Positions 1-10,679 of a DNA stretch of 64,000 nucleotides are shown in pieces (position 1 is the stretch's first letter; the number at the start of each line of letters is the position of its first letter). Origin of the DNA: Diphasiastrum complanatum. Taxonomy: Eukaryota > Streptophyta > Lycopodiopsida > Lycopodiales > Lycopodiaceae. A model generated the notes under the pieces. It saw only the letters and a list, made by a program, of their open reading frames with translations. It was not told where the DNA came from and searched no databases. Where the stretch lies: NCBI GenBank assembly GCA_029204225.1, contig CM055111.1, positions 4,144,192 through 4,208,191 of the forward strand. Direction: 5' to 3'. The position numbers were made by a program, and so were the translations under genes.

Positions 1-3
1 AAG

Positions 4-1418
4 ATGAATCAAGAGACGAGCAAAAGAATGGCCCAATTTTATCAGGGATTGTCAAGCATTCTCGGCAGTCAGCTCATTGGCACATTGAAAGGAAGGTCGC
101 CCTTGAAGACTTTGTATCAAACCTTTAAGGAGTATACCATTATCTTGCTGTGTTTGGATGACGTGTTTAATAACTACTTGGAAGTTATGAAGCGTTATGT
201 GGCTGAGTCTCCTCTATACGATGAGCCAACATTTGCACTACAATGTCAAAAGACCGTTCCACTCACTGTAAGATTTTTCAGATCGCTGCAGTACTTGCCT
301 GACCCAATTTGTATGAAGCTATGCAAAAAACTCTTGGAGGGCCAATTGTATTTTGGCAACAAAAATAGAAAAAAATACATTGAAGATGGTATGGTGACAA
401 TTGTCAAGGAAACACCGGCTCTGCACATTGTAAAGTTCTTGATTTCTGCCAACAGATGTGCAGAATGACAAAGAGGCAATAAAGCGCCTATCCTTGTCTA
501 TCAACAAAAAGTTTGCCTATGATTGGATTAGAACGGCTACAAGCAGCAGCAGAAGCATATCATCTAAGCTACAGACTGCCATACCACCCTTTTTAACACA
601 ATTTGTTGAAAAAATAAAAGAAAAAATAAGTCAGAGACAAAGTCATGAGGGGAGCAGCACTAGCACTTCTTGGAGATTTTTTTGCAAAGTGAAGACCTCT
701 AAAGAAAAGCGATTTGCTGTGGGGTCGATGAATCAAACTTCATGGCCATTCTTTCATCTGCTTGGGAGAGTCTCACATTGTACATTTTTTACAATATCGA
801 GTCGATTCGTTCAAGTTACATCACTACATTGGTGCGACAGCCACCCTCATGGCAGAACACAAATTGTGTGTTATTGTACTATTTTTGAAACAAAGTACTA
901 AAGAGGGAGTCAAGGGAAGCTTAAAATCAATGCACGACATAAAACTCTTGATATTTGAGGATTACTACGAGCTTGCTGCTCCTCTAAAACAAAGTCGAGT
1001 GGAAATGCAAAATTTGCAACCTGTTCTATATGTCTTGTATAATGCTGATGCACCAAGTGATCTGAACGCCTATGTGCATAGTAAACTCAAATTTTTTAGT
1101 CTATGTTTTGACGACCAAGGGAAGGTGTCTAAAAAATTTGTGACTTGTAGCCTAGCTGCTAAAAATAGAACAAAACATTGGGAAGGCATCAACTCCATTG
1201 TTGAGTCTTTCTCTACTCTTGAATGGTCGGTCTGCTTGTTCAAGTTATCTTACTATGTGGCGCCGTTATTAAATGTCATGGGTCACAAACTTATATGCGT
1301 CGACACTCCAAAAAACATCGAGGTGACTAAGTATTATCTCAATGTTGTAAGATCTTTGCATCGGGTTTTGAAAGCCAGTCTTCCAGAGAACCGTAGTCAA
1401 GGGATGTGGGTCTTGTAG
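4..1418 (+). pseudogene. Unrecognised coding region broken by frameshifts
   Basis: Three overlapping open stretches follow one another in three different frames: 4-468, about 458-760, and about 755-1418. Together they would give roughly 460 residues. The first runs from an ATG and has helical, protein-like composition (FFRSLQYLPDPICMKLCKK). The last is rich in hydrophobic and charged residues (LLIFEDYYELAAPLKQSRVE) and ends at a TAG. Around 535-590 another frame reads ERLQAAAEAYHLSYRLPYHP, so more frame changes are likely. I see no zinc knuckle, protease, integrase, reverse transcriptase or helicase motif, and I do not recognise the family. It is either a decayed gene or element, or exons of a gene whose introns I cannot place; the absence of clear splice sites favours decay. 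The left end may extend beyond the window. Confidence 0.35.
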
Positions 1419-1590
1419 AATTAGATTCAGGTTCAGATAATACTTAGGGCAATGCATAGATGCATATCTTTTGTAATAGATTGTAAATGCCCCAGGCGGT
1501 AGGGGTTGTTACTGCCATTTTCCACAACATAATAGACAAACTCATTTTCAAAACCAGTTGTTATGGATGTTTGTTCAATGTCTTATAAGA

Positions 1591-1676
1591 TGTTTGAATA
1601 TTTTCATTTGAATGTGAGATTCAAAATTAGTTGTGTTTGAATATTTTCATTTGAATGTGAGATTCAAATTTAGTTT
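1591..1676. repeat. Two-copy 43-bp tandem repeat in gene-free spacer
   Basis: The unit beginning TGTTTGAATATTTTCATTTG occurs at 1591 and again at 1634, nearly identical. It sits in the AT-rich spacer 1419-1869, where I see no gene. Confidence 0.8.
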
Positions 1677-1869
1677 CAAAATATTGCATAAGATGTTTGA
1701 ATATATTCAAACACTAGTCATCATGTTGTTGTAGTTATACTGAAAGTATTGTCAATTTGAATGATGTTTTTATTGTTAGATGATACCAATTTAGATGGAT
1801 GAATCAAAGTATTAATTATATCAAAAATATGCTTAATTTGGTGTGCTATAAATTCTTGAGTCCATTTCT

Positions 1870-2660
1870 GAAAATCCAAAATTAATTGAGACAATATTAT
1901 CTATTGATGGTGATGAAGCATCCTTTAAGGACATCACATTGTATATAAGGCTTATTGGCTCCTTGATTTATTTAACTATAGCTAGACCTTATCTTAGTTA
2001 TAGTGTCGGAAAGTTAAGCCAAATCATGCAAAGTCCTCTAGCTTCACATTGGAAGATGGCCAAAAAGAATTCTTAGATACGTTTCATCTACTAAGAATTT
2101 TGGCATTTTGTATAGAGGGACTAATCTTGGCTTAAGAGCCTATAGTGACTCGGATTTTGCAGAAGACAAAGTGGATAGAAGATCAAAAGTGCTTTTGCCA
2201 CCTTTCTATGTGATGGAGTAGTATCATGGCTTTCCAAAAATCAAGATACCCTCTCCTTATCTTCCATAGAATCCGAGTACAAGGCCTTGACATCAACATG
2301 CAAGGAGGTCTTGTGGCTCAAAAGGCTATTGGTGGAACTTCATGTCATGGAGGAGAAGATCTCTATCATCTATTCTGACAGCCAATCAGCCCAATCACTT
2401 GCAACTAATCCTACATTCCATGCAAGGAGCAAACACATCAAGATTGCTCATCATGTCATGAGGGAGAAAGTGCAAGCCAAAGAGATCAAGCTCCAAAATG
2501 TGTCATCATCAAGTTGCTTGGCTGATTTGTTTACTAAATCTTTACCTAAAGATTCATTTGTCAAGCTTAGATCTTCAATTGGAGCGATTGATAAAAGTAT
2601 TGTTGTTCCAAGGCTAGATTTGAGGAGGAGTGTGAAAAATTGCCTACATTGGCAAATCTA
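1870..2660 (+). pseudogene. Ty1/copia pol fragment: end of RT and RNase H (element 1)
   Basis: The translation starts in the late reverse-transcriptase segment (ASFKDITLYIRLIGSLIYLT, ARPYLSYSVGKLSQ). It has broken frames near 2070-2200, then runs through the copia RNase H domain in one frame at 2287-2661. Diagnostic pieces are VVSWLSKNQDTLSLSS, ESEYKALTSTCKEVLWLKR, SDSQSAQSLATNP, FHARSKHIKIAHH and LADLFTKSLP. In the family this enzyme domain removes RNA from the RNA-DNA hybrid during reverse transcription. Gag, protease, integrase and most of RT are absent, so the copy is 5'-truncated at about 1870. It leads straight into a purine tract and LTR at 2631, which fixes its orientation. It is most like elements D and F in this window. 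Confidence 0.85.
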
Positions 2661-3320
2661 GCCATGTAGAATATTGTACATTTGTTAATAATTTTTGTTA
2701 ATCACTTGAATGGCCAAAGTGCCACTTCTAAATCCACACCTAAGGTGGGTTACCATGAGTCAAGAAGAGTGGTTGTGTCCATTTGGTAGTGATTCCTACT
2801 TTGTAGGATCTAGATCTTGATTTATGATGAGATTTGTACCTGCCATGCACCAACCAAGCATGACTCTTGGATCTAGGCTAGGGTTTTCCACATCAGGGCA
2901 AGAAAGTTGAGTCTACTTTCTTATTACATGCTGGATTTTCACCTAACTTTGCAAAGGAAGTGTCTTTTACTATGTATTTCCATTCTATGATAGTGAGAAG
3001 ATAGAAACTTTGTGGAGCCTCAAGGAGAAACTCGGACTTTCTCTCTATGTATTGTGATTCCTATTGTTTCCAATGAAACCCAGCTTTGGCACACCAAACT
3101 CTATCTACAGGCCATACTACAGCTTGATCTTCACATGTGGGAGCTCGGATTATAGTTTTTGATAAATGCTCTGATTGTCTCTACTTGTTTTCTATCAAGC
3201 TGCTAAACTGGATCTTGTTTTTTGATGACTAGTATTTGATAGATTGTTTAACAAGCACACAATCAACCTTGTGGATCATTCAAAGATCCATTTATGGTCC
3301 TTAGTATTGTACTTTTAACA
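2631..3320 (+). mobile_element. 3' LTR of element 1
   Basis: A polypurine tract (GAGGAGGAG, 2622-2630) precedes TGTGAAAAATTG, and the LTR ends ...GTACTTTTAACA at 3320, giving about 690 bp with TG...CA ends. Its last ~120 bp (AAGATCCATTTATGGTCC) match the complement of the LTR starts at 15020, 21403 and 25137. It therefore belongs to the same LTR family as D and F but lies in the opposite orientation. The base after it belongs to another copia pol fragment, so the element inserted into that fragment. Confidence 0.8.
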
Positions 3321-4247
3321 ATGCACCTAAGTCTTTCATTTTGAATTTCCATCTTTAACTTATTCTTAAATTCATTTAATGCTTCTTTGTTATTGCAAAT
3401 TATGATAATATTATCCACATATTGTTACTTTGTGTGTGATTGTATTGTAAATCTTGTACCCAGAAGCATTCTCTAGATATCCTACAAATAGACAAATAGA
3501 TGCTCTTGCATCCAGTTTCTTCCTCTGTTCTTCTAGGACATGCACATAGAATTTATTGCCAAATATTCTCATATGTCCCAACAATGGCTTATTACCTCAC
3601 CATACTAGTTCATAGAATCTCATCTTCAGCACACTACTCGGTACCTTGGCTATGCAAATTGTGGTGTTGAGAGTCTCAACCCATAGAAACTTTGGCAGTC
3701 CTTTATCTTGCAGCATACATCTTGCCATATCCAACAAAATGCAATTTTTTCTTTTTGTAATTCCATTTTGTTGGGGAGTATATGACATGGTGAATTCCTG
3801 ACGTATGCCCTTCTCTTTGCAAAAATCCTTAAACATGTTGCCAATATACTCTCCTCATTGTATGATCTCACTCTCTTGATCTTTAACTCCATCTGATTTC
3901 TAACTTCTGCGAACTTTTTTGGCACCTGATCTTTGGTTCGGTAAACAAGAATGTTTTCCTGCTATAATTATCTATGAAGGTAACGGAATACCTTGCCTTT
4001 TCTATAGACTCCTTCTCCATTGATCCACACACATCTATGTGTATGAGCTCCAAGATCCTTTGTGTCACTATTCCAGGTCCTTCAATGCTGCCTCCCTAAT
4101 GCACACTCTTCATAATCGAAGTTTGCCATCATTTCCTTGTTCTTTATGAGTTCCAACGTCTCTGCTCCGATATGCCCTAGCCTTCGATGCCATAGAACAC
4201 TTTCTTCATCTTTGATATAACAACATGAGTCTGATGTTTGCTTGTAT
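3321..4247 (-). pseudogene. Ty1/copia integrase and RT fragment, internally deleted (inverted-repeat arm 1)
   Basis: Read on the minus strand, 4068-3597 encodes copia integrase: ILELIHIDVCGSMEKES, VTFIDNYSRKTFLF, then FTMSYTPQQNGITKRKNC. The post-integrase segment (CLFVGYLENASGYKIYN) follows near 3490-3440. It then jumps at about 3425 to the RT segment equivalent to 14147 onward (ICNNKEALNEF). The roughly 745 bases present in arm 2 at about 13400-14145 are missing here. The join falls in a short shared ATGT-like stretch, as expected for illegitimate recombination. The right edge (4247) abuts repeat R at exactly the same junction as in arm 2. Confidence 0.85.
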
Positions 4248-5395
4248 ACATTAGGGGAGTTTCAAACTAGAAAAAGACCCTATAAGAAATGCCACGTAGG
4301 ATGAGAAAAAAAGTCTAATAAAGAAAAACAATATTGTTTATTTGCTTGCCCACACCTCCCAAAGCGTACACCACTCCCAATGGTATAACCATGTCCAGGT
4401 ACAATCATAGAGCTGTTTGAAAAGAGAGGACACTACTTGACTAAGTGATATTTATATTGGAATCATATTAGATTTCACAAAAACTACTTTGACTTCTCTC
4501 CTAAATGTGGCATATTAACAATTATATGGCATGCTCCCGTTGAGAGTTTTGATATCACTAGTATAGACATGACTTACCATGTAACCTTTGACATTGAGAA
4601 ATTGTGCACGTGCTCTGAATTCATGAGGATTATGATCGTCAAAAAGTACCTACCTTGCAAACTTATGTACTTGTTTTTTACAAGTTAAAGGATTGGACAT
4701 GAATGAAAATATGTTCATCACCAACAGATGCTCAGTTTGCAAGAATCATTTCACATAATGACAAGGTAGCTAAGCTTGCTACAAAATAACACAAGCATAC
4801 AACGGATATCATTCTCATCAAAAAGGATGTAAATACTAGTATAAAATGTGAATTCGTTTTGTCTATTGAATAGATAGGTTGGTTTGGTAATTGAAATGAT
4901 TAACTAATACTTGCAAGTTGCAACATATTCATTGAGAACTTTTTAAGCATGGTTGTGGCAAAATCTAATCGCACTACACAAGAGATTGCATAAGCTATCA
5001 AAATAAACCCTCAAAGGAAAGAAAAAGGCAGTAAAATTGGATGCGCACTCTGTCCTCTTGTAGTAGATTCTAAATAGTTTTCCATAGTTATCGATTGCCC
5101 AGTTTAACATAGAGCTTGCTTTTTTCAGGCGTTGGAGCTCTTAACTCAGGATGTTGCAAAGCAATATAATACTTTTTATGAGAAAAGGTACACAAATTTT
5201 GCTGAAAAGTAATTCAAGGTGAAACTCGTTAAATGGTCGTTATAATAGTTGCAAGCGCTATTGTACATTGCGGTTTTATTTTTTGGACTCAAAATCTCAG
5301 TATATCAGAATCTCAGTTTTTTAGATCTCAGTTTCTCAGTTTCTCAATATTCGCAATTTGAATGATTACAAACCATCAAAAAGTAATCTTCAGGA
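4248..5395 (-). mobile_element. Repeat R, copy 1 (candidate Helitron 3' end)
   Basis: R is defined by a conserved edge, which in its own orientation reads ...AGGGTCTTTTT...ACTCC(C/T)CTAATG. The same edge occurs at 12547 (plus), 42747 and 54593, each next to unrelated flanks except in the two arms. The body contains no convincing coding sequence. Degenerate CTCAGTTTCTCAG words lie near its inner boundary (5290-5350). If the CTAA is a Helitron 3' terminus, this copy would be the tail of the helicase-bearing element at 7076-8006, which has the same orientation; that is inference. Confidence 0.5.
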
Positions 5396-7075
5396 CGCAT
5401 CTTTAAACATTCAATCATTTCTTTATCGAATATGGAAGACATTGTCTATATGTCCTGCAAAAAAAAAACACAATCACAGAATCATAATTTGATAAAGATC
5501 AATTCTTATTGGTGAAAATTTATTGATGTATTATATCTGTCACAAAAGGTGTAATAATTAGCTCAAGTAATAAAAAAAACAAAAACAAAAACACACTATT
5601 TGAGCTTTGACCATCTTTCATACTATTTAAGACAACAACCACATAATATGCTTTAACTTTCACTTTGTTACAAACTCCATTGACCGACCTGAACACATAG
5701 TATTGCCTTTGCAAGAGAAGGCCAAAAATATCAAAATCTGAAACTAGCATGTAGATGACATCTTTAGCATCATGTCACCTCAAATCTATCGAGCTTTCAC
5801 CTTCTTCACATGGAAAAATCAACAGACATATTTCTTTCCATAGTGAAGAAGCATGCACAAAGCTGCACAATGAGCAGATCTTGAGCACTAGGCGTTGATC
5901 TACAAGTCCATCATGCATGGAGCTCTATTTCCAACTGAATTGTTTTTTCCTATTAGCAGAATTTTGGCGACCATGAGCGGGATCGCGTTGTGAGCGACTG
6001 CCCACCTATGATCGCTTAAATACAACCATACTCAAGGAAAAAATAGACAGTTGTCAGGTGGCACATCAGAACATTAAGGTTCTGCATGTTGGATTCACAA
6101 AAAGACATAATTTGATAAATAAACTGATCTAGATGACAGAACTGAGATTATGAGATTTTCGTCGTGAATGTTGTGAATAGTGATCGTGAATATTGTGAAT
6201 ACTGATCATGAACATTGAGAATACAAATTGTGAATACTGATGTGAAATTGTGAATATTGAAAAACATATATTATGAGATACATGAATATTGTGAATATGT
6301 GTTTTGAATATTGATCGTGAATATTAATTTTGAATATTCTTAAATACTAAAATATTCTACAACGAAATCGTGATTAATATAAACTTTTGTAAATACAAAT
6401 TATGAATGTTAAAACATGATTATTCAAAATAAAGATTGCACTTGCTAACCTTCGTTACTTGAGGTAAAATTGTTCTATAGGTTTGAATATAGGAAAATTT
6501 TGCAAATGCTAGAGGTATAATCATTGGTTTTCCAATTGGAACAATGAAAAACATCATTATACAAACAAATACTGACAACAAAGTAAAAGTATATCTTTGG
6601 AAAGAACCAAGAACAACCATAGAACCTCGTATCTTGTCAAACAACAAAAAATGAAAGCGATACAAATGGATAGAAACACTGAAACAAAATCTACACTCTC
6701 TAATAAATCAATTTCACTACTTGCCACAAATGTCGATTGTTAACAAATTTACGAAAGTCCATCAAAACTCACAACTATCAAACAATAGCATCATTTATTA
6801 TTTGAGAAAGTACATAAAAACAAGTGAATATTATCAACTATTAAACGAAGCGAAAAACACAATAATGAATCCACTGAGCAATTTCAGTGAGCAAGAAATT
6901 CTATTGAAGATTTCATACAAAAACATGGAGCAAATTCCAAAAAAAATGCAAAGTACAAAGAAAGAATCAACGATTATCCTAAAACAAGGTTTAGGGTTTT
7001 TCTAGGCTCTTCAACAAGTTATGGGACAAAATGCTCAAAATATAACAAAGTCATATAACAAATTTATCCTTTTAA
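5396..7075. other. AT-rich interval without a supported gene
   Basis: Short open stretches occur on both strands (for example 6420-6665 minus and 6721-7005 plus), but none shows a motif I recognise. On the minus strand this would be the segment downstream of the helicase-endonuclease coding region. It holds the tandem words described separately at 6165-6420. Confidence 0.6.
6165..6420. repeat. Degenerate GTGAATATTGTGAATACTGATC-like tandem words
   Basis: Variants of GTGAATATT, GTGAATACTGATC and GAACATTGAGAATAC recur irregularly about a dozen times. A related but distinct word array (GAGAAACTGAGATTTTGAAA) occurs at 10735-10830 and, complemented, at 5290-5350. Confidence 0.7.
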
Positions 7076-8006
7076 TTAGGATTTGGTGCCATATATAGTT
7101 GTTACTTGTTGAAAGAATAGTTGTATATTATGTTCACGCATAACTGATTCAAGTTTTTGGAAATTATTGTTTGTGTTTAATGCATTAATATTTATGTTGC
7201 CTAGTATAATAGTGGGTGCGTTTTTGGGAATATTGTTAAGTATTATATTTAGTTGTTCAATAAGCATGGAAATAGTACTATTTGGCTATCTATATATTGC
7301 AATAATATGTACATTGTAGGCTTTATGAGTAAACGTAGCATGAATAATCTCATTGTGCAGTGTATTACATAATTGTACATGTTGAAGGTGTTGAGTTTTA
7401 CGATACAATATTGTTGATCTGCAAAGACATAATTGTCAATGGCTTCGAAGGTTGCTGGAAAGTAAGGTTTATGATTACATATTTGGGTTTCTTGTAAACA
7501 TAGTATGTGTGATGTCATTAGGTTATGATCATTTACAATATTATGTTTGTATTTAGATAATGATCTAGTGTTTAGTGATTGAATAATGAGATGCGTTTTT
7601 GTGTAGGTATATATATTGGAAATTTGGAACTCCCATTTCGCTGTTGTTCTTAGACGTGTCATTTCTTTTTGTACACATGGATCAATTTTTAAGTATTCTG
7701 AAGTTAATGGCGATGTGATCTATAAATTTTCAAGTTTTTTAACTCGTGTGAGTGTTGTGTACATTAAATTATGTTTTGAAACATGTTTTGGGTTGATTGC
7801 TAGGGCTCGGTGTATTTTTCTTGCTATTGCTATTCTAATTGAAAATTGTTTTCTTGTAACCTTATTAGAAACAGAATGGCCAACTTGAAATTCTTTTGTA
7901 ATTCAGTGTATTGGAATCCATGTTTGGTTTATATTATGGGTTTTGTAGATGTATTGGTTATTGTGGCAAGTTTTTGTACCTATTTCAGAATTATGGAACT
8001 CTATCC
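7076..8006 (-). pseudogene. Helitron-type protein fragment: PIF1 helicase C-terminus fused to EEP endonuclease
   Basis: On the minus strand, 8000-7640 translates to the C-terminal end of a PIF1-like helicase. WIPIH, then after a stop ITKEFQVGHSV, VTRKQFSIRIAIARKIHRA, then YTTLTRVKKLENL follow the usual order WIPI...ITKEF...QFPIR.AYA.TIHRAQG...YTALSRV. It runs straight into an endonuclease/exonuclease/phosphatase domain at about 7660-7076. There HILCLQETQICNHKPYFP carries the catalytic-type QET, and TIILGNININ occupies the usual GDFN position with Asp changed to Asn. QQVTTIYGTKS then precedes the expected DHIW, which is lost. Helicase-EEP fusions are known in Helentron/Helitron2-like rolling-circle transposons. 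The N-terminal Rep and most of the helicase are missing: the piece is cut at 8007 by a copia LTR. In-frame stops near 7915 and 7730 show it is dead. A LINE origin is unlikely because of the helicase part. Confidence 0.75.
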
Positions 8007-8946
8007 TGATGCAAAAGCAAAAGAAACGCAAATGCAAAACTATGCAATGCAATTCGGAGGGAGTTCAGATATGATAGCTGGTCACTGCCAGTTGAGTCAT
8101 TCCTACAGTCCTCCAGAATGTGGTCAGGCACTACTGATCTACGTTTAGAAACTAACACAACATTCAACAAGATCAAACCAAGGTGTGGAATTAAATGAAC
8201 AAGAGAGTCAGACACACGAATAATAGAAGACTCATTTGCATTCAAGATCAGACAAGATATTTGCGCAACAACTACAAAATCTTTCATTATTTTTCTAATT
8301 CTTCAAGTACTGTATGCAGATCCACGCAATGCGTTAGCGTGAGAGTAATATAGTTCTCCCACGAGTAAATGTCTCATTTACTAGCGGACTTGTGGATCTC
8401 TGTGGATCCTGCTTACAGGAACTTGTCTCGCATGCAGGCGGACTTCCGTTCTGTATTTTTTGTCTTCTTGCTTACTAGCATTAGACTACTTCATCACTAT
8501 TTATCAAGTATCATCCTAAAAGTATATAGTCGCAATGTGTAACTTCTAGATTAGTGTGATTAAACATCTACAGCTAATCAAAAATCACAAGAATGATAGA
8601 TTAGCCACAACCTAGAGTGTATTTGTTGACATCATGCTATCAAATCAGATATCTGTACTTCTGGTTACTTGCATGATCTTGCTGGTCCTTTTTTGGAGCG
8701 TGAGGGCAGAAAAGGTTTCGTGAAGATTTTGTGTCGCGTCGTTTGACTTTGTCGTCGTCTGACTTTCTCTTGTTGTACTGCGAAAGATTGTCTTTCGCAA
8801 ATATTTCACATTCGTGTCTTCTCATCAGGATGTTCGTGAACATTTTTCGCTTTGTGTCATTTGACTTTTGAGTTTGCGAACATTTTCGTCAGGCAGAGGG
8901 CTGAAAGCTAGTAAAGCTTTGTAAACGGAAACGTTTTGTTTCTTCA
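8007..8946 (-). mobile_element. LTR of copia element 3
   Basis: The complement matches the LTRs at 46336-47328 and 51708-52708 end to end, from TGAAGAAACAAAACG at 8946 to ...TTTTGCATCA at 8007. Shared blocks include GCGAGACA, the short AGTGCCTGAC block and GGAGGACTGTAGGA. Because the polymerase fragment lies at 8947-10676, this is the 3' LTR. Its outer edge abuts the Helitron fragment. Confidence 0.8.
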
Positions 8947-10676
8947 GCTCCCTCTCAAAGCATGATAGCTTTACGATCCCAAGACTGCTCCTCTGTCTCT
9001 CAAAAAGTCCTTGGTCTAGGGCTTTGGTGAAGATGTCAGCAACCATGTCTTTCATTCCGATAAAGGTGGTCTGCAACATCTTCTTCTCAATTAGATCCCT
9101 GATCAAGTGGTACTTGATCACGATGTGTTTTGTTCTCGAATGGAACACATGATCTTTTGTCAGATGTATTGCAGATGTGTTATCCATATGCAAGACCAAA
9201 GGCTTGTTCCTTGTTTCGCCCAATTCATCCAGGAACTCCTTGAGCCAGATTATCTGCCATCTTTGTTGCTGCAATGTACTCTGCATCGCAGGATGATTGA
9301 GCCACAATGGTCTGTTTCTTGCTGACCCAGAGAACTGCCGCTTCTGATGCGATGCTGCATCCTCCTGAGACGCTTTTATAATCATCCTTGAGAATGGCCC
9401 AACTAGCATCACCATAGAAAATCATCTTGAAACCTACATCACGACAATAACACAAGCCATAATCCCTCGTTAATTGAAGATACTGCAGAATTTGTTTTGC
9501 AATCTTCCAATGTGTTGAGCCTGGATTTGTGCAGAATTGGCTCATCCTGAACACTGCATAAGCAATGTCAGGACGTGTGTTGTCTGCAAGGTACATCAAC
9601 AAACCTATCAGCTTCTTGTATGGCGTGAACTGCATTTGTTCTCTCTCTTCTTCTGTCCTCGAACAATCATCGTTTGTCAACACCGTCCATACAAGCATTG
9701 GAGTATTCACTCCTTTGCAGTTCAGCATCCCAAAATTCTCTAGGATTTTTTGGGTGTATCTGGACTGGTGAAGGTATAGTTTACCTCCCTCATAGCCCCT
9801 TACCAAGGTAACACATGGCCTCTCCCAGATCCACGATCTCAAAATGTTTTGAGATGTCTTCCAACTACTCACTCTTGCAAAGTATCAGAGTGTCATCCAC
9901 ATATACAGCCACAATGATGATCTTCCCATCTGTAACTCTGACATACACATTGGAATTATCCATCAGTGGCTTGAATCCTAATGATTTTAGGGCTTGATCC
10001 TTCTTCTTGTACCATTGTTGAGCTGACTATTTCAGACTGTAGATACTTCTATGCATTCTGCATGCATAGTCAGGAGGTGAATTCGAGACATATCCTAGGG
10101 GTTGATCCATATAGATCTCTTCGTCTAATTCACCATGCAAGAAGGTTGTCTTCTCGTCCACAATGTGGATCCTGAGGTCATAAGCAGCTGCATATGCAAA
10201 TAATAGACGTAGGGACAAATGTTTGACGACAAGAGAGAAGGTTTCAGAGTAGTCAATACCATATCTCTGAGAAAATTCCTTCGCTATCAATCTTGTCTTG
10301 TATTTCAAGACATTCCCATTTGGTCCATACTTGAGCTTGAAAACCCATTTGCATTTGACAGTTTTGCGCTTATGTAGTAATGGTTGCAACGTCCATACTT
10401 GGTTCTTCCTCATGGATTCCATCTCTTCATTCATGGCTTGGATCCATTTGTCCTTTTTTGGACATTCAATCGCTTTCTTGAAAGTCTATGGTTTGCCACT
10501 GAATCCACAAAACTCTCCTGATGTAGAAACAGAGCTGTCTGGCATGTATCTTGTTGGCGCTCTTCGTGGTCTTGTTGACCTTCTAGGAGATTCTCCTAGG
10601 ACAACAATGTCTTTGTCTTTTTCTGTTCTACTAGGTCCGGAACCATCAGCAGTAGGCTGCCTCTCAAATCTTTCGT
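8947..10676 (-). pseudogene. Ty1/copia RT-RNase H half of element 3
   Basis: Read on the minus strand, the order is RT fingers (WTLQPLLHKRKTVKCKWVFK, 10434-10330), palm (HIVDEKTTFLHGELDEEIYM), YVDD region near 9905-9890 (VAVYVDDTLILC, catalytic pair intact), then LYLHQSRYTQKILENFGM. DTRPDIAYAVFRMSQFC and the RNase H segment (TIVAQSSCDAEYIAATKM, DNTSAIHLTKDHVFHSRTKH, MVADIFTKAL) follow. Frames change at about 10030, 9870 and 9230. It is the sister copy of element 2 (49950-51700) on the opposite strand. Everything upstream of the RT (gag, protease, integrase, 5' LTR) is missing; homology to element 2 stops at about 10676, exactly where repeat R arm 2 begins. Confidence 0.85.
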
Positions 10677-10679
10677 CGA

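Larger units (their letters stand above)
3321..5395 (-). repeat. Inverted-repeat arm 1 (copia fragment plus repeat R)
   Basis: The reverse complement of this stretch matches 10680-14250, allowing for a deletion in this arm and an insertion in the other. Anchors include CCTGAAGATTA (5390 versus 10690), AATAGCGCTTGCAACTATTAT (5240 versus 10840) and TCATCCTATGTGGCATTTCT (4290 versus 12500). The spacer between the arms is about 5.3 kb. Confidence 0.85.

Noticed and set aside
6421-7005. Membrane-protein-like minus frame and plus frame near 6420-7005
   Set aside because: Short, overlapping on opposite strands in AT-rich DNA, with no conserved motif.
9107-9771. Plus-strand frames opposite the copia RT-RNase H of element 3
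   Set aside because: They are shadows of the recognised minus-strand pol fragment.
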